Counted from the first letter of the stretch, positions 26,939 through 36,125 are shown. The stretch is DNA of 64,000 nt from JANMCE01 sp963791625 (GCA_963791625.1 CAWBTA010000015.1:372001-436000); one strand, 5' to 3'. Made by a program: numbers and translations. The notes: generated by a model from the sequence alone, not told the origin.

Positions 26939-27822
26939 GAGATTGCGTATGCGCTTGGGTTCGATGCGAAGGCCCGAAGGCAGCCGCTGCCGCAGAACCA
27001 GACCAACTCGCCATCGTGATCGAGGTGCAGAGAGGACTCGACGGTGGCAACAGTCATGCCACAGACCGGGTCGAGTGCGGTGGCAGTGGAGGCGCCCTCG
27101 GTGGAGATTGGGCGGCCGCTCGGTTGCGGACGGCGGGCAACGATGTCAGCGAGGATCGAAAGCGCCACCTCCTCGGGTGAGCGAGCGCCGACGTCGAGGC
27201 CGGCGGGTGTAATGATGCGGCCCTTCATCGAGCCACACATGTCGAGTGAAGCAACGACGGCCTCACCGCGCTTGCGTGATGCGACCAGGCCGACGTACGG
27301 CACGCCTGCGCGAATCGCATCGGACAACACCTGCTCCTCGTCGCGACCATGCGATGCAACCACCACCGCGGCTGCGTCGGCAGGCAGTGCGCCGTCGTAC
27401 ACGTGCATGTCATACCGAAGCGGTCCACCGAGACTCACCAGCGCTCGCGCAACGGGCGAATCACCGAGCACTACCACGAGCGGCACGGGAATTTCGGGCG
27501 CGAGAAAGATCTCCAGAGTGCCTCCGGAGAGGCACGGGTTGTGCACCACGACTTTGCCCGGTTGATCGGGTTCGGGCGTGGGTGAAATGCGCAGCAGGAC
27601 GGAATCGCCGGAGTCGAGCAGGGCGAGCGCTTGGGCTCGCACTGTCGACTCCGCGCAATTCCCTCCGACGAAACCAACGATCGTGCCATCGCCCAGAATG
27701 ACTGCCTCGTCGCCCGGTTTGGCGCTGGTGGGACGTTCCGCCAGCACCACCCGAGCGTGCACGAACGGCACTCGTTGCGAGCGTAACTCTGTGGCCCGTT
27801 CGATGATTTCGGGTCTGCTCAT
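26935..27822 (-). CDS. XdhC/CoxI-family protein with C-terminal YHS-like domain
   Basis: A 295-residue protein. Residues 1-100 are an XdhC/CoxI N-terminal domain (AVILGDGTIVGFVGGNCAEST), residues 115-245 an XdhC Rossmann domain (VVLGDSPVARALVSLG; GVPYVGLVASRKRGEAVVASL; PAGLDVGARSPEEVALSI). XdhC proteins protect and sulfurate the molybdenum cofactor before insertion. After a Pro/Thr-rich linker, the last 50 residues have DPVCGMTV and FCGSGC, a YHS-type metal-binding motif, which is unusual here and could bind copper. The ATG at 27822 overlaps the coxL stop (ATGA); the upstream extension is not used. Confidence 0.85.
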   Translation of the reverse strand: MSRPEIIERATELRSQRVPFVHARVVLAERPTSAKPGDEAVILGDGTIVGFVGGNCAESTVRAQALALLDSGDSVLLRISPTPEPDQPGKVVVHNPCLSGGTLEIFLAPEIPVPLVVVLGDSPVARALVSLGGPLRYDMHVYDGALPADAAAVVVASHGRDEEQVLSDAIRAGVPYVGLVASRKRGEAVVASLDMCGSMKGRIITPAGLDVGARSPEEVALSILADIVARRPQPSGRPISTEGASTATALDPVCGMTVATVESSLHLDHDGELVWFCGSGCLRAFASNPSAYAIS

Positions 27823-30221
27823 TCGATTGCCATATCCATTCGCAGCGGCCGTCCCTGCACCGTACGCCACACCTGTGCCGGCGTGAACGGCATGTCGGCA
27901 TGACGAATGCCGTAGGGCTTGAGCGCATCGATGACCGCATTCACGACTGCGGCCGGCGAACCAACCGTGGCCGATTCACCGATGCCCTTCATGCCGAGGG
28001 GATGGTGCGGCGACGGCGTGTACGTGGCACCCAACTCGAAGCTCGGGCACTCCATTGCGGTGGGCAACAGGTAATCCATGAACGACGCACCGAGGTTGTT
28101 GCCCTGCGGGTCGAACGCGATGACTTCCATGAGCGCCATACCGATGCCGTCGACCAGGCCACCGTGCACCTGACCATCGACGATCATCGGGTTGATACGA
28201 GGACCGCAGTCGTCCACGGCGATGAAGCGACGCACCTTCACCGCACCCGTGAGTGGGTCGACATCGACCACGCAGATGTAGGCGCCGTAGGGATAGGTGA
28301 GGTTCGGCGGGTTGTACACCGTGGTGCCATCGAGATGACCCTCGACACCTTCGGGCAACTCAAGGGTGGAGTGGGCGGCCATCGCAATTTCCTGGATGGT
28401 CTTGCCCTTCTCATGGTCACCCTTCACGAAGAAGCGACCGAGTTCCCACTCGAGGTCATCCACCGAGCATTCGAGCGCGGCCGCAGCCACGATCTTGGCC
28501 CGATCGCGAACCTTGCGAGCGACAACCGCCGCCGCCGCACCCGACACGGGTGTGGAGCGTGAGCCGTAGGTTCCGAGACCGAACGGTGTGTTGTCGGTGT
28601 CACCGTGGATGACTTCGACGTCCTCCGGTGGGATACCCAACTCGTGCGAAACGATCTGCGCAAACGTGGTCTCGTGACCCTGACCCTGGGTCTGCACCGA
28701 AAGGCGAAGCTGCGCCTTGCCGGTCGGGTGGATGCGCAGTTCGGCACCGTCGGCCATGCCGAGGCCAAGGATGTCCATGTGCTTACGCGGACCAGCGCCG
28801 ACGCCTTCGGTGAAGAAGCTGAGGCCGATGCCCATGAACTCACCCTTGGCCCGCTTCTCGGCCTGCTCCTTGCGCAATTCGTCGTAGCCGGCGATCTCCA
28901 TGGCCATCTTGAGCGTGGCCGGATAGTCGCCAGAGTCGTACTCCCACCCGGTGGGTGTGGTGTACGGGAACTGCTCGGGGCGCAACAGGTTCTGCATGCG
29001 CAACGCGGCCGGGTCCATCTTCAACTCGTCGGCCAAGCAGTCAACAATTCGTTCCACCAAGTACACCGCTTCGGTCACGCGGAACGAACAGGCATAGGCC
29101 ACGCCGCCGGGTGCTTTGTTGGTGTAGACGCCGGTCACCTTGCAGTGCGCGGCGCCGTAGTCGTACGAGCCGGTGAAGATGTGGAAGAACCCAGCCGGGT
29201 AGTTGGTGGGCTGTGCGGTGGCGTTGAACGCACCGTGGTCGGCCAAAACGTTGACCCGGAGGCCGAGGATCTTGCCTTCCTTCGTGGCCGCGATCTCGCC
29301 CTGCATGTGATAGTCCCGGGCGAAGCCGGTGGACATAAGGTTCTCGCTTCGGTCCTCCATCCACTTCACGGGCTTGCCGGTCACGATGGAGCCAACAATC
29401 GACAACACGTAGCCCGGGTAGATCGGCACCTTGTTCCCGAAGCCGCCTCCGATGTCGGGCGCGATCACCTGGATCTTGTGCTCGGGCAGACCGGCCACCA
29501 ACGCGTACACCGTGCGGTGGGCGTGGGGTGCTTGGGTGTTGCACCACAGGACGAGCTTGCCGGTGATCTTGTCCATATGGGCCACCGAGCCGCAGGTCTC
29601 CATCGGAGCCGGGTGGCAGCGTGGGTACAGCATGTCCTGCTTCACGACCACGTCGGCGCTGGCAAAGACGGCGTCGCACTTGGCCTGATCGCCGGCTTCC
29701 CAATCGAAGATGTGGTTGTCGGTCTTGCCCTCTTTGTCGTCACGGATGATGGGCGCACCAGCGTCCATCGCTCGTTGCGCGTCCATAACGGGTGGCAGTT
29801 CTTCGTACTCGACTTCGATCAGTTCGAGCGCGTCACGAGCCGAGTACTTGTCCTCGGCCACGACAAACGCCACCTCTTGGCCCTGGAAGCGCACCTTGTC
29901 GGTCGCCATCACGGCTTGCGTGTCGTAGGACATGGTGGGCATCCAGGCGAGGCCCAAGGACTCGAGGGTCTTGCCCGTGATGACGGCCTTCACCTTCGGA
30001 TGCGCCTCGGCTGCACTGGTGTCGATAGAGAGGATCTTGGCGTGGGCAAAGGTGCTGCGCAGGAACGCACCGTAGAGCATGCCAGGCAGCTTCACGTCGT
30101 CGACGTAGTTGCCATGACCGCGCACGAAGCGGGCATCTTCCTTACGGATCATGCGGCCGAACCCGATCGGATTGCCCGCCTTGCTCATTGGTACTGCTGT
30201 TGGCTCTTCGATGATGGTCAC
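27819..30221 (-). CDS. coxL: Aerobic CO dehydrogenase large subunit, form I
   Basis: An 800-residue molybdenum hydroxylase subunit that oxidises CO to CO2 at a [CuSMoO2] centre. Residues 375-381 read AYACSFR, fitting the form I signature AYxCSFR with the copper-ligating cysteine at 378; form II enzymes have AYRGAGR instead. The residue before Cys is Ala where Oligotropha has Arg. Other family motifs: GGGFGNK (258-264), a molybdopterin-binding QTQGQGHETTFAQI, and GIGESATVGSPAAVVNA with the Mo-proximal glutamate near the C-terminus. The GTG start at 30221 overlaps the coxS stop. Length matches the family (about 800). Confidence 0.94.
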   Translation of the reverse strand: MTIIEEPTAVPMSKAGNPIGFGRMIRKEDARFVRGHGNYVDDVKLPGMLYGAFLRSTFAHAKILSIDTSAAEAHPKVKAVITGKTLESLGLAWMPTMSYDTQAVMATDKVRFQGQEVAFVVAEDKYSARDALELIEVEYEELPPVMDAQRAMDAGAPIIRDDKEGKTDNHIFDWEAGDQAKCDAVFASADVVVKQDMLYPRCHPAPMETCGSVAHMDKITGKLVLWCNTQAPHAHRTVYALVAGLPEHKIQVIAPDIGGGFGNKVPIYPGYVLSIVGSIVTGKPVKWMEDRSENLMSTGFARDYHMQGEIAATKEGKILGLRVNVLADHGAFNATAQPTNYPAGFFHIFTGSYDYGAAHCKVTGVYTNKAPGGVAYACSFRVTEAVYLVERIVDCLADELKMDPAALRMQNLLRPEQFPYTTPTGWEYDSGDYPATLKMAMEIAGYDELRKEQAEKRAKGEFMGIGLSFFTEGVGAGPRKHMDILGLGMADGAELRIHPTGKAQLRLSVQTQGQGHETTFAQIVSHELGIPPEDVEVIHGDTDNTPFGLGTYGSRSTPVSGAAAAVVARKVRDRAKIVAAAALECSVDDLEWELGRFFVKGDHEKGKTIQEIAMAAHSTLELPEGVEGHLDGTTVYNPPNLTYPYGAYICVVDVDPLTGAVKVRRFIAVDDCGPRINPMIVDGQVHGGLVDGIGMALMEVIAFDPQGNNLGASFMDYLLPTAMECPSFELGATYTPSPHHPLGMKGIGESATVGSPAAVVNAVIDALKPYGIRHADMPFTPAQVWRTVQGRPLRMDMAIE

Positions 30222-30697
30222 GCCGAGGCTCCTTCGGTGGCGGGGTGGGCCGCAGCCCATTGGATCGACTTCACGATGCCGTCGTAACCGGTACAACGAC
30301 AGATCTGCCCGGAGATCGCCTCACGGATTTCGGCTTCGCTTGGGTTGGGGTGGTGGTTCAGCAGCCAACGCGCCGTCATCATCATGCCTGGCGTACAGAA
30401 ACCGCACTGCAGTCCGTGGCACTCCATGAAGCCCTGCTGCACCGGGTCCAGCACGCCGCCCTTCTCCAAACCTTCAACCGTGTCGACGGTGCGACCGTCG
30501 GCCATGACGCCGAGCACGGTGCAACTCTTCACCGGCTCGCCGTCCATCCACACCACGCACGTACCGCAGTTGGATGTGTCGCAACCCCAGTGGGTGCCGG
30601 TGAGGTCAAGCTCGTCACGCAACACGTGCACGAGCAGGTGACGCGCTTCGATGTCGGCCGAGCGCGCTTCGCCGTTGACAGTGAGATTTACCTTCAT
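30218..30697 (-). CDS. coxS: CO dehydrogenase small subunit, two [2Fe-2S] clusters
   Basis: A 159-residue protein with a plant-type ferredoxin cluster (CDTSNCGTCVVWMDG and the later KSC) and the C-terminal helical cluster (CGFCTPGM and CRCTGYDGIVKSI) of the xanthine oxidase family. It moves electrons from the Mo centre of CoxL to the FAD of CoxM. ATG overlaps the coxM stop (ATGA). Confidence 0.95.
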   Translation of the reverse strand: MKVNLTVNGEARSADIEARHLLVHVLRDELDLTGTHWGCDTSNCGTCVVWMDGEPVKSCTVLGVMADGRTVDTVEGLEKGGVLDPVQQGFMECHGLQCGFCTPGMMMTARWLLNHHPNPSEAEIREAISGQICRCTGYDGIVKSIQWAAAHPATEGASA

Positions 30698-31575
30698 CCT
30701 GCGAGTCCTTTGCTTCGTGCGATGGCCGAGCGCAGGGCGCGCTTGGTGAGTTCTCCGGCGAGGTGCCGCTTGTAATCTTCAGGCCCACGCTGGTCGGCCT
30801 GCGGCGCACAGGTTGAGGACACCATGGCCCCAGCCGCTTCGATGAGTTCGGGGGTAACAACCTTGCCGCGCAAGATTTCCTCGGCCTCCGGCGAGCAGTG
30901 ATGTTGCGCACCGACCGCTGTAATGCCGATGCCGAGGTCGGTGACGGTGTCGCCATCCATCCACACGCATGCACCGGCCGCGGCAACGGCCCAGTCACCA
31001 ATGCGTCGCTCAACCTTGTGGTACGAGCTACCGACGCCAGGGCGGATCGGGATGCGCACCTCGGTGATCATCTCAGCCGGGCCACACACTGTCTCGTAGT
31101 ACCCCGTAGAGAACGCTCGGGATGAAACCGAACGTGTTCCGGACGAGTTCGTGATCACCACGCTGGCATGCACTGCAGCGAACGCGGCCGAGAGATCTTC
31201 GGAGGGATCAGCCTGACCGAGAGAGCCGCCGACCGTTCCGCGATTACGCACGATGGGGTCGGCTACTACTCGTTCGGCGTCGTGGAGAATCATGAAGTGC
31301 TCACCGACGAGCGCTGAGTTCAACACGTCGGCGTGGCGGGCCATGGCCCCGATGCAGAGTTCATTGTTTTCAATGCGGATGTAGTTCAGTTCACCGACCA
31401 GATCGTTGATGTCGATCAAAACCTCTGGTCGAGCGATGCGCAGCTTCATCATCGGCAACATGCTGTGACCACCCGCCAGCAGGCGAGCTTCTGGTCCGTG
31501 ATGTTCGAGTAGCTGCAAAGCATGAGACACGCTGGTTGCGCGCTCATACTCAAAAGGTGGTGGTGTCTGCATCAA
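30694..31575 (-). CDS. coxM: CO dehydrogenase medium subunit, FAD-binding
   Basis: A 293-residue FAD subunit with the two conserved motifs LLAGGHSMLPMMKLR and RNRGTVGGSLGQADPSEDL, and a C-terminal CO_deh_flav_C domain. First gene of the M-S-L order typical of form I clusters. The promoter must lie in the 147-base gap to the divergent LysR gene. Confidence 0.93.
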   Translation of the reverse strand: MMQTPPPFEYERATSVSHALQLLEHHGPEARLLAGGHSMLPMMKLRIARPEVLIDINDLVGELNYIRIENNELCIGAMARHADVLNSALVGEHFMILHDAERVVADPIVRNRGTVGGSLGQADPSEDLSAAFAAVHASVVITNSSGTRSVSSRAFSTGYYETVCGPAEMITEVRIPIRPGVGSSYHKVERRIGDWAVAAAGACVWMDGDTVTDLGIGITAVGAQHHCSPEAEEILRGKVVTPELIEAAGAMVSSTCAPQADQRGPEDYKRHLAGELTKRALRSAIARSKGLAG

Positions 31576-31665
31576 TCCCCTTGGTGGTTGCGAGGTTGCA
31601 CGCCGATTCCCCCGGCGTGTCGATCGTCACTGTGACCGGGTTTCAGTAGTAAGTCAACCGGCGCA

Positions 31666-31681
31666 TAAGCGAAGGGTTATC
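31666..31681. promoter_or_regulatory. Candidate LysR site ATAA-N8-TTAT
   Basis: A 4-base inverted repeat of A/T in the coxM/LysR divergent region, 42 bases from the LysR start. LysR regulators usually bind a T-N11-A type dyad in such gaps; this is close but one base longer. Weak evidence. Confidence 0.25.
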
Positions 31682-31722
31682 GCGACACGATTCCCCGGAA
31701 ATTCACAGCTAGTCTCGGATTC

Positions 31723-32688
31723 GTGACGCTCACCCAGCTCAAGGTCTTTGTGCTGGTGGCCCGGCTCGGCAGCCTTCGTCAGGCCGCAACCGCGCTCGGT
31801 GTCAGCGAACCGGCAGTATCCCAAGCTCTGACCGCGCTGCGTCAAAGTTTGGGCGATCAACTGCTCACTCGCACGCCGACGGGCATGGAGCTGACCAGCG
31901 CCGGCCAGCGCGTCGTGAGTATCGCATCGCAGATGGTGCACCTCGCAGAAGACGCCGAAGCGGCCGTTCGCCAATCACAGGGCGCGCCCGATTTACTCAG
32001 AGTTGTTGCAACCAGCACGATCGGTCACGCGGTCGCGCCCGCGCTGTTGCAGTCGTTCACGGCTCGGGTGGGCCACGTGGAGGCGACGTTGGGCATCACC
32101 GCGACGCCAGAGATGACTGCTCTGCTCCAGGAGCGTCTGGCCGATGTTGCGCTCGGACCTGCAATTCCGAGTGCGGCTCGCGATGGCCTGAGTTGCGAGC
32201 CGCTGATGCGCTATCGAATCGCGTTCGTGGCCTCCGCCAAGCACCGCCTCGCCCGTTTCGCCGATATCCGAGTGCGCCAGCTGGCCGATGAGCGCTGGTT
32301 GGTCGACCCGGAAGGCAGCGACCCAAGCTCGCCCGTCGGCGAAGTGCTGACGCAACTCGGTATCGTGCCCGAGCGCATCACCGTCTTCGCAAACCAGTCG
32401 ACTGCGTGTGCGGCCGCGGTGGAGGGCAGCGGCATCGTGCCGGTCGTCGAGCACCTGTGGCAACGCGCGTCATCGTCATCGCGCCTGATCCGCTTGAACG
32501 TGGTCGACTTCAGCGCCGAACGCTTGTGGTATGTCAGCGCTCTCGCCGGTGATCGCCGCCGGCCACTGGTCGCAAAGCTGCAGCGCTACCTCTCCACCCC
32601 CGACGCCATGCAAGCCATGCACCAAGCCGACGGCGGCATCCCCCGCAGCAAATTCAAACCTCCCGTCTACGTCACGCTCTGGAGCTAA
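31723..32688 (+). CDS. LysR-family transcriptional regulator (likely cox regulator)
   Basis: A 321-residue LysR protein: N-terminal winged HTH (TQLKVFVLVARLGSLRQAAT ... SEPAVSQALTALRQSLGDQL) and a two-lobed effector domain (GHAVAPALLQSF, ALGPAIPS, FVASAKHRLA). It is divergent from coxM, the classic arrangement for a LysR regulator of the neighbouring operon, so control of CO oxidation genes is a reasonable inference. GTG start. Confidence 0.87.
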   Translation: MTLTQLKVFVLVARLGSLRQAATALGVSEPAVSQALTALRQSLGDQLLTRTPTGMELTSAGQRVVSIASQMVHLAEDAEAAVRQSQGAPDLLRVVATSTIGHAVAPALLQSFTARVGHVEATLGITATPEMTALLQERLADVALGPAIPSAARDGLSCEPLMRYRIAFVASAKHRLARFADIRVRQLADERWLVDPEGSDPSSPVGEVLTQLGIVPERITVFANQSTACAAAVEGSGIVPVVEHLWQRASSSSRLIRLNVVDFSAERLWYVSALAGDRRRPLVAKLQRYLSTPDAMQAMHQADGGIPRSKFKPPVYVTLWS

Positions 32689-32714
32689 CGCGCAGCTGTC
32701 CCTGTTACACCCCG

Positions 32715-33170
32715 TTGCTACGCTGGACCTATGTCGATCGCACGCTGATTATCGCACTCGACCGGTGGCACGAATACGACGGGCATCGGCTTGGCGAGGC
32801 AACGACGCAGCAACTCGTAAAGGTCGAGAACGATCGCGGCTATCAGCCCGACCTCGCATGGTTCGCGGTTGAGCAGTGCTCCGGCCCGGGTGAACCAGCG
32901 GCGTTCACGGGGCTCCCTGCGATTGTTGTCGAGGTGTTGTCGCCCAGTACCCGGCGGTTCGATCTCGTGCGAAAGGCGAACGACTATCGAACACTTGGCA
33001 TCCCCGAGTACTGGCTCATCGATCCCAACGCCCAGAGTGTGCTCATCCTTCGGGCCGGATCCGACTCGTCCATCGTCTCCGGCTCGGAAACCGAACATGA
33101 CGGAACACTCCTCGTGTCGCCCATCCTTCCGGGCTTCAGCGTGAATGTGCCAGACCTCTTCGTCTGGTAG
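32715..33170 (+). CDS. Uma2-family (DUF820) protein, short N-terminus
   Basis: The 151 residues contain the PD-(D/E)xK-type core of Uma2 proteins: YQPDLAWFAV, LPAIVVEVLSPSTRRFDLVRKANDY and GIPEYWLIDP. These putative nucleases are usually about 190 residues and begin with a Y/E-rich segment (E-G-E type) that is missing here; the first 40 residues look like partial sequence. Only 26 bases separate it from the LysR gene, and the upstream sequence in other frames is coding for LysR, so the gene is probably a truncated copy. Start codon uncertain. Confidence 0.6.
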   Translation: MLRWTYVDRTLIIALDRWHEYDGHRLGEATTQQLVKVENDRGYQPDLAWFAVEQCSGPGEPAAFTGLPAIVVEVLSPSTRRFDLVRKANDYRTLGIPEYWLIDPNAQSVLILRAGSDSSIVSGSETEHDGTLLVSPILPGFSVNVPDLFVW

Positions 33171-33213
33171 ACGTCCACACGCCAACTGGCCAGAGCGGAT
33201 GACCTTTCGCCGT

Positions 33214-33654
33214 TCAGCGACCCGAGTTGATCTGTCCGACGACAGAGGTCGGCGTGACCCTCGCCAGCAACCGGCCCTCGTCCACCATCGCCTGGCGGTA
33301 CTCGTCCCAGTTCGGGTGCGGCTTGCCGGCCACCGCTTCGTAGTAGGCAACCAGCTGATCGTTCACGGCGTCATCGATCGCAGTGGTAAACGGTGTGAGT
33401 TCGACCCGACCGTCGAAGGACAGATACGACCACGAGGGCCGATCGGTCACATGCAAAACGACACGGGGTTCGCGCTGCATGTTCTTCGTTTTCGCCCGGT
33501 CGTGCGTCACCGAAATAAGCATCGACGGGCCGTCACTGAAATAGGAGATATCCGAGGACTGCGCTCGCCCGTCGGCGCGAAGCGTGATCAGTACGCCGTC
33601 GGTCCTTTTCGCTGCCCAGGCCAAAGCTATTGCCAGATCCATATCGGCTCCCAT
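33214..33654 (-). CDS. PPOX-class F420-dependent oxidoreductase
   Basis: A 146-residue split-barrel flavin/deazaflavin-binding protein. DGVLITLRADGRAQSSDISYF and SMLISVTHDRAKTKNMQREPRVVLHVTD are typical of the TIGR03618-type F420-dependent PPOX family of actinobacteria; the C-terminus HPNWDEYRQAMVDEGRLLARVTP is also diagnostic. Substrate unknown. ATG at 33654 (GGAGG 10 bases upstream) or 33642. It follows the diguanylate cyclase by 26 bases. Confidence 0.82.
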   Translation of the reverse strand: MGADMDLAIALAWAAKRTDGVLITLRADGRAQSSDISYFSDGPSMLISVTHDRAKTKNMQREPRVVLHVTDRPSWSYLSFDGRVELTPFTTAIDDAVNDQLVAYYEAVAGKPHPNWDEYRQAMVDEGRLLARVTPTSVVGQINSGR

Positions 33655-33680
33655 TCGTTGGTTGCCTCCAACGCTAGGCG

Positions 33681-34877
33681 TTAGCGGACGAGGGGCGGGT
33701 CACAGATCAGTTGATCCCGACCGGAACGCTTGGCCTCATACAGGGCGTGATCGGCCCGTGAAAGTGCGACGGTCGGATGCAAGGATGGCTCACCCGCGAC
33801 GAGACCGGCCGAGATCGTGAGTGGCCCCACGCCGATGTCGAGGGCGTGCACCGCGGCACGGATACGCTCCACGATGCGGACGGCGCCGTGGTAGTCGACA
33901 TCACGCAGCAGCACCGCGAACTCCTCACCGCCGATTCGGGCCAGGCAGTCCGATGCTCGAACTTCGGCATCGGCCGCAGCGGACAACGACACGAGCACCC
34001 GATCACCGGTTTGATGACCGAACTCATCATTGATCCGCTTGAAATAGTCGACGTCCAGTATCACGAGGTACCACGGACTGGACGCCGCGTCGGCGTGCTG
34101 CAAGTCGTCGAGGAGCTCCATGAAGTGACGCCGGTTGTGCAGTCCGGTGAGCGGGTCCCTTCGAGCGACATCGTGCAACTGCTCATTCATGGTGTGCAGC
34201 TCGGTGTTGGCCGATTCGGCCCGGGCCTTGGCGGACTCCAACTCGCGGGCCAGCGATTCATTGACGAGGCGCCCGGCAATCGCACCGCGTAGCTCTCCGC
34301 TGCTCACCTTCAATGCCTGCGCCGCAAAGATGTAAATGAGCACGACCCCGACACCTGAGGTGACGCCCCATCGTCCGCCGTGACTGAACGCCCAGATCCC
34401 CATGAGGAACAGGGCAGGGATCGTAAAGGCTCGGGCAATAGCGGGGATCGCGCATGCGGCCAACGAGGCCACCGTGCTGATGGCAACGACAGAGGTCGTG
34501 ATCAGCACCAGATACTTCTCCTCCTTCACGTGGGCGATGAATGGCAGGCCGCCCCAGAGCAGTCCCTCGGCGAATTCGATGGCAAGATAGCGTCGGCGAG
34601 GCCACGGATTGGCGAGGTCCTCGTTGCGCACAAACGCCCGGCCGATCATGCGGATGCAGATGCGCACCACTGCCACTGCGAGCCACCAGATCGCACCCAC
34701 CGCAAGACTCATCTGGCCGACCAGAGACACAACCAGCAGGGCCGCAGTGATCATGCCGGACACGGTGCGAAGCCATGTGGACATGACGGCCTGGCGGATG
34801 CACTCACGTTCGATGGCGAATCCATCAAGCAGGACAGCGCTGTTTGGCGGCCCAACTTGTGCGGTCATACTCCTCAT
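33681..34877 (-). CDS. Membrane-bound diguanylate cyclase (GGDEF)
   Basis: A 398-residue protein. Residues 35-200 hold about six hydrophobic helices, followed by a coiled-coil-like stretch (LARELESAKARAESANTELH) and a GGDEF domain: DPLTGLHNRR, DVDYFKRINDEFGHQTGD and the active-site loop GGEEF. An RASD motif five residues before it is the allosteric c-di-GMP inhibition site (RxxD). Both features predict an active, product-inhibited cyclase making c-di-GMP. Start ATG at 34877, or 34868. Confidence 0.88.
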   Translation of the reverse strand: MRSMTAQVGPPNSAVLLDGFAIERECIRQAVMSTWLRTVSGMITAALLVVSLVGQMSLAVGAIWWLAVAVVRICIRMIGRAFVRNEDLANPWPRRRYLAIEFAEGLLWGGLPFIAHVKEEKYLVLITTSVVAISTVASLAACAIPAIARAFTIPALFLMGIWAFSHGGRWGVTSGVGVVLIYIFAAQALKVSSGELRGAIAGRLVNESLARELESAKARAESANTELHTMNEQLHDVARRDPLTGLHNRRHFMELLDDLQHADAASSPWYLVILDVDYFKRINDEFGHQTGDRVLVSLSAAADAEVRASDCLARIGGEEFAVLLRDVDYHGAVRIVERIRAAVHALDIGVGPLTISAGLVAGEPSLHPTVALSRADHALYEAKRSGRDQLICDPPLVR

Positions 34878-34952
34878 ATCGGCCCAGGACTTCGTTGAAT
34901 GACACGAGCGTCGGATGAACCGAGCAAGCTTTTGTCAAGGTCCGGCCAGAGC

Positions 34953-36101
34953 TCAACGGTTGGGAGTGACGTGGCTGAGGTCGCCGCGCTTGAATCTTCG
35001 CCAGGTGACGCTCTGGGCGGCCAGCAGAATGACGCCAATCAGGCCGAAGACCGCGGCGCCGACCAGTCGCCCCGATACGGCGCAGAGCACGACCACTGCA
35101 CCAATCACAGCTAACCGCTCGCGGGCGAGATAGCGGGCGATCTGCCACTGCATGCTCAGGTAGCCGCCGATCAGCGTGACGACGGAGCCGGCCAGCAACC
35201 ATCGGTCGGCAGCTGGCAGCGTGTCGCCGGGGTGGGGCACCATGTGCTTGGCTGCGATAGCGAAGAACACGATGCCACTGATGAGCGGGAAGTGCCCGAA
35301 CGTGAACAAGTTACGAGCAAGAGCGGCGCGCCGAGCCGGGGCAGCCTGACGCAACTGCTGCTCGACCACGTTGGGTATGTAGGCGAAATAGCTCCACCAA
35401 ACGATGCACGCAAGGGCCGCAGCGACACCCAGTCCGACTGCGGTCGATGCGGTCAGCCCGGCCTCCGACGCGGATGCACCAATCGCAACAAGGGCCTCGC
35501 CGAGCGAGATGATGATGAACAGTGCGTGGCGCTCCGCGAAGTGCACCGGGTTGATGACCCACTCGCCCGACCCTCCCCGCAACGCACTCACCACGTTCAG
35601 CACGCCAGCCACAATCCACGCCGCAACACGAGCCCGCCCATCGAGGAAACCGCCGATCGCGACGACCATCGGCATGATGGCTGCGACGGATGCGTACTTG
35701 ATGAACGACGAGCGCGTGGCCTGCTCGCGTAGTGCCATGCTGCCCTGCATGCCCAGCACGAGGAGCTGCACCACAAGAAACGCCACACCGAACCACGCCC
35801 CCTTTTCGGTGAACGCGCCGGGTATGGCAGTGGCTACCAGCAAGGTCGCAGGGATGGTGGACAACACCAGCACCCGAGTCCACGCCTCGCGTTGCAGATC
35901 TACCGCAGCACCGGCCCAGGTGTACTGCGACCACTGCCACCAAACCAGCCATGCGATGAGCAGCCCGCGGCCGAGCCCCGCCCAGGTGAGATCGTGCGAG
36001 ATTGACGACGCGATCTGGGTAACGGCGAACACGAACACGAGGTCGAGAAACAACTCGAGATTCGTCGCATGCCGTTCGGCTTCCTCTTCCCTGTCACTCA
36101 T
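34953..36101 (-). CDS. Low temperature requirement protein A (LtrA) family
   Basis: A 382-residue membrane protein with about ten helices. The N-terminal ATNLELFLDLVFVFAVTQI and the middle HFAERHALFIIISLGEALVAIG are the two strong signatures of the LtrA family (from Listeria). Function is unknown despite the name. Starts 24 bases after the PAS-AraC gene on the same strand, so probably co-transcribed. Confidence 0.88.
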   Translation of the reverse strand: MSDREEEAERHATNLELFLDLVFVFAVTQIASSISHDLTWAGLGRGLLIAWLVWWQWSQYTWAGAAVDLQREAWTRVLVLSTIPATLLVATAIPGAFTEKGAWFGVAFLVVQLLVLGMQGSMALREQATRSSFIKYASVAAIMPMVVAIGGFLDGRARVAAWIVAGVLNVVSALRGGSGEWVINPVHFAERHALFIIISLGEALVAIGASASEAGLTASTAVGLGVAAALACIVWWSYFAYIPNVVEQQLRQAAPARRAALARNLFTFGHFPLISGIVFFAIAAKHMVPHPGDTLPAADRWLLAGSVVTLIGGYLSMQWQIARYLARERLAVIGAVVVLCAVSGRLVGAAVFGLIGVILLAAQSVTWRRFKRGDLSHVTPNR

Positions 36102-36125
36102 GAAACGCGAGCGTAGAGGGGCGAC

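Noticed and set aside
28605..30287. Long open frame on the plus strand opposite coxL (about 560 codons)
   Set aside because: Antisense to a clearly conserved coxL, His/Val/Arg-rich with no domain; a shadow of high-GC codon bias.
31576..31722. Riboswitch or sRNA in the cox/LysR spacer
   Set aside because: No conserved stem set seen; the gap is only 147 bases and is better explained by promoters and a LysR site.
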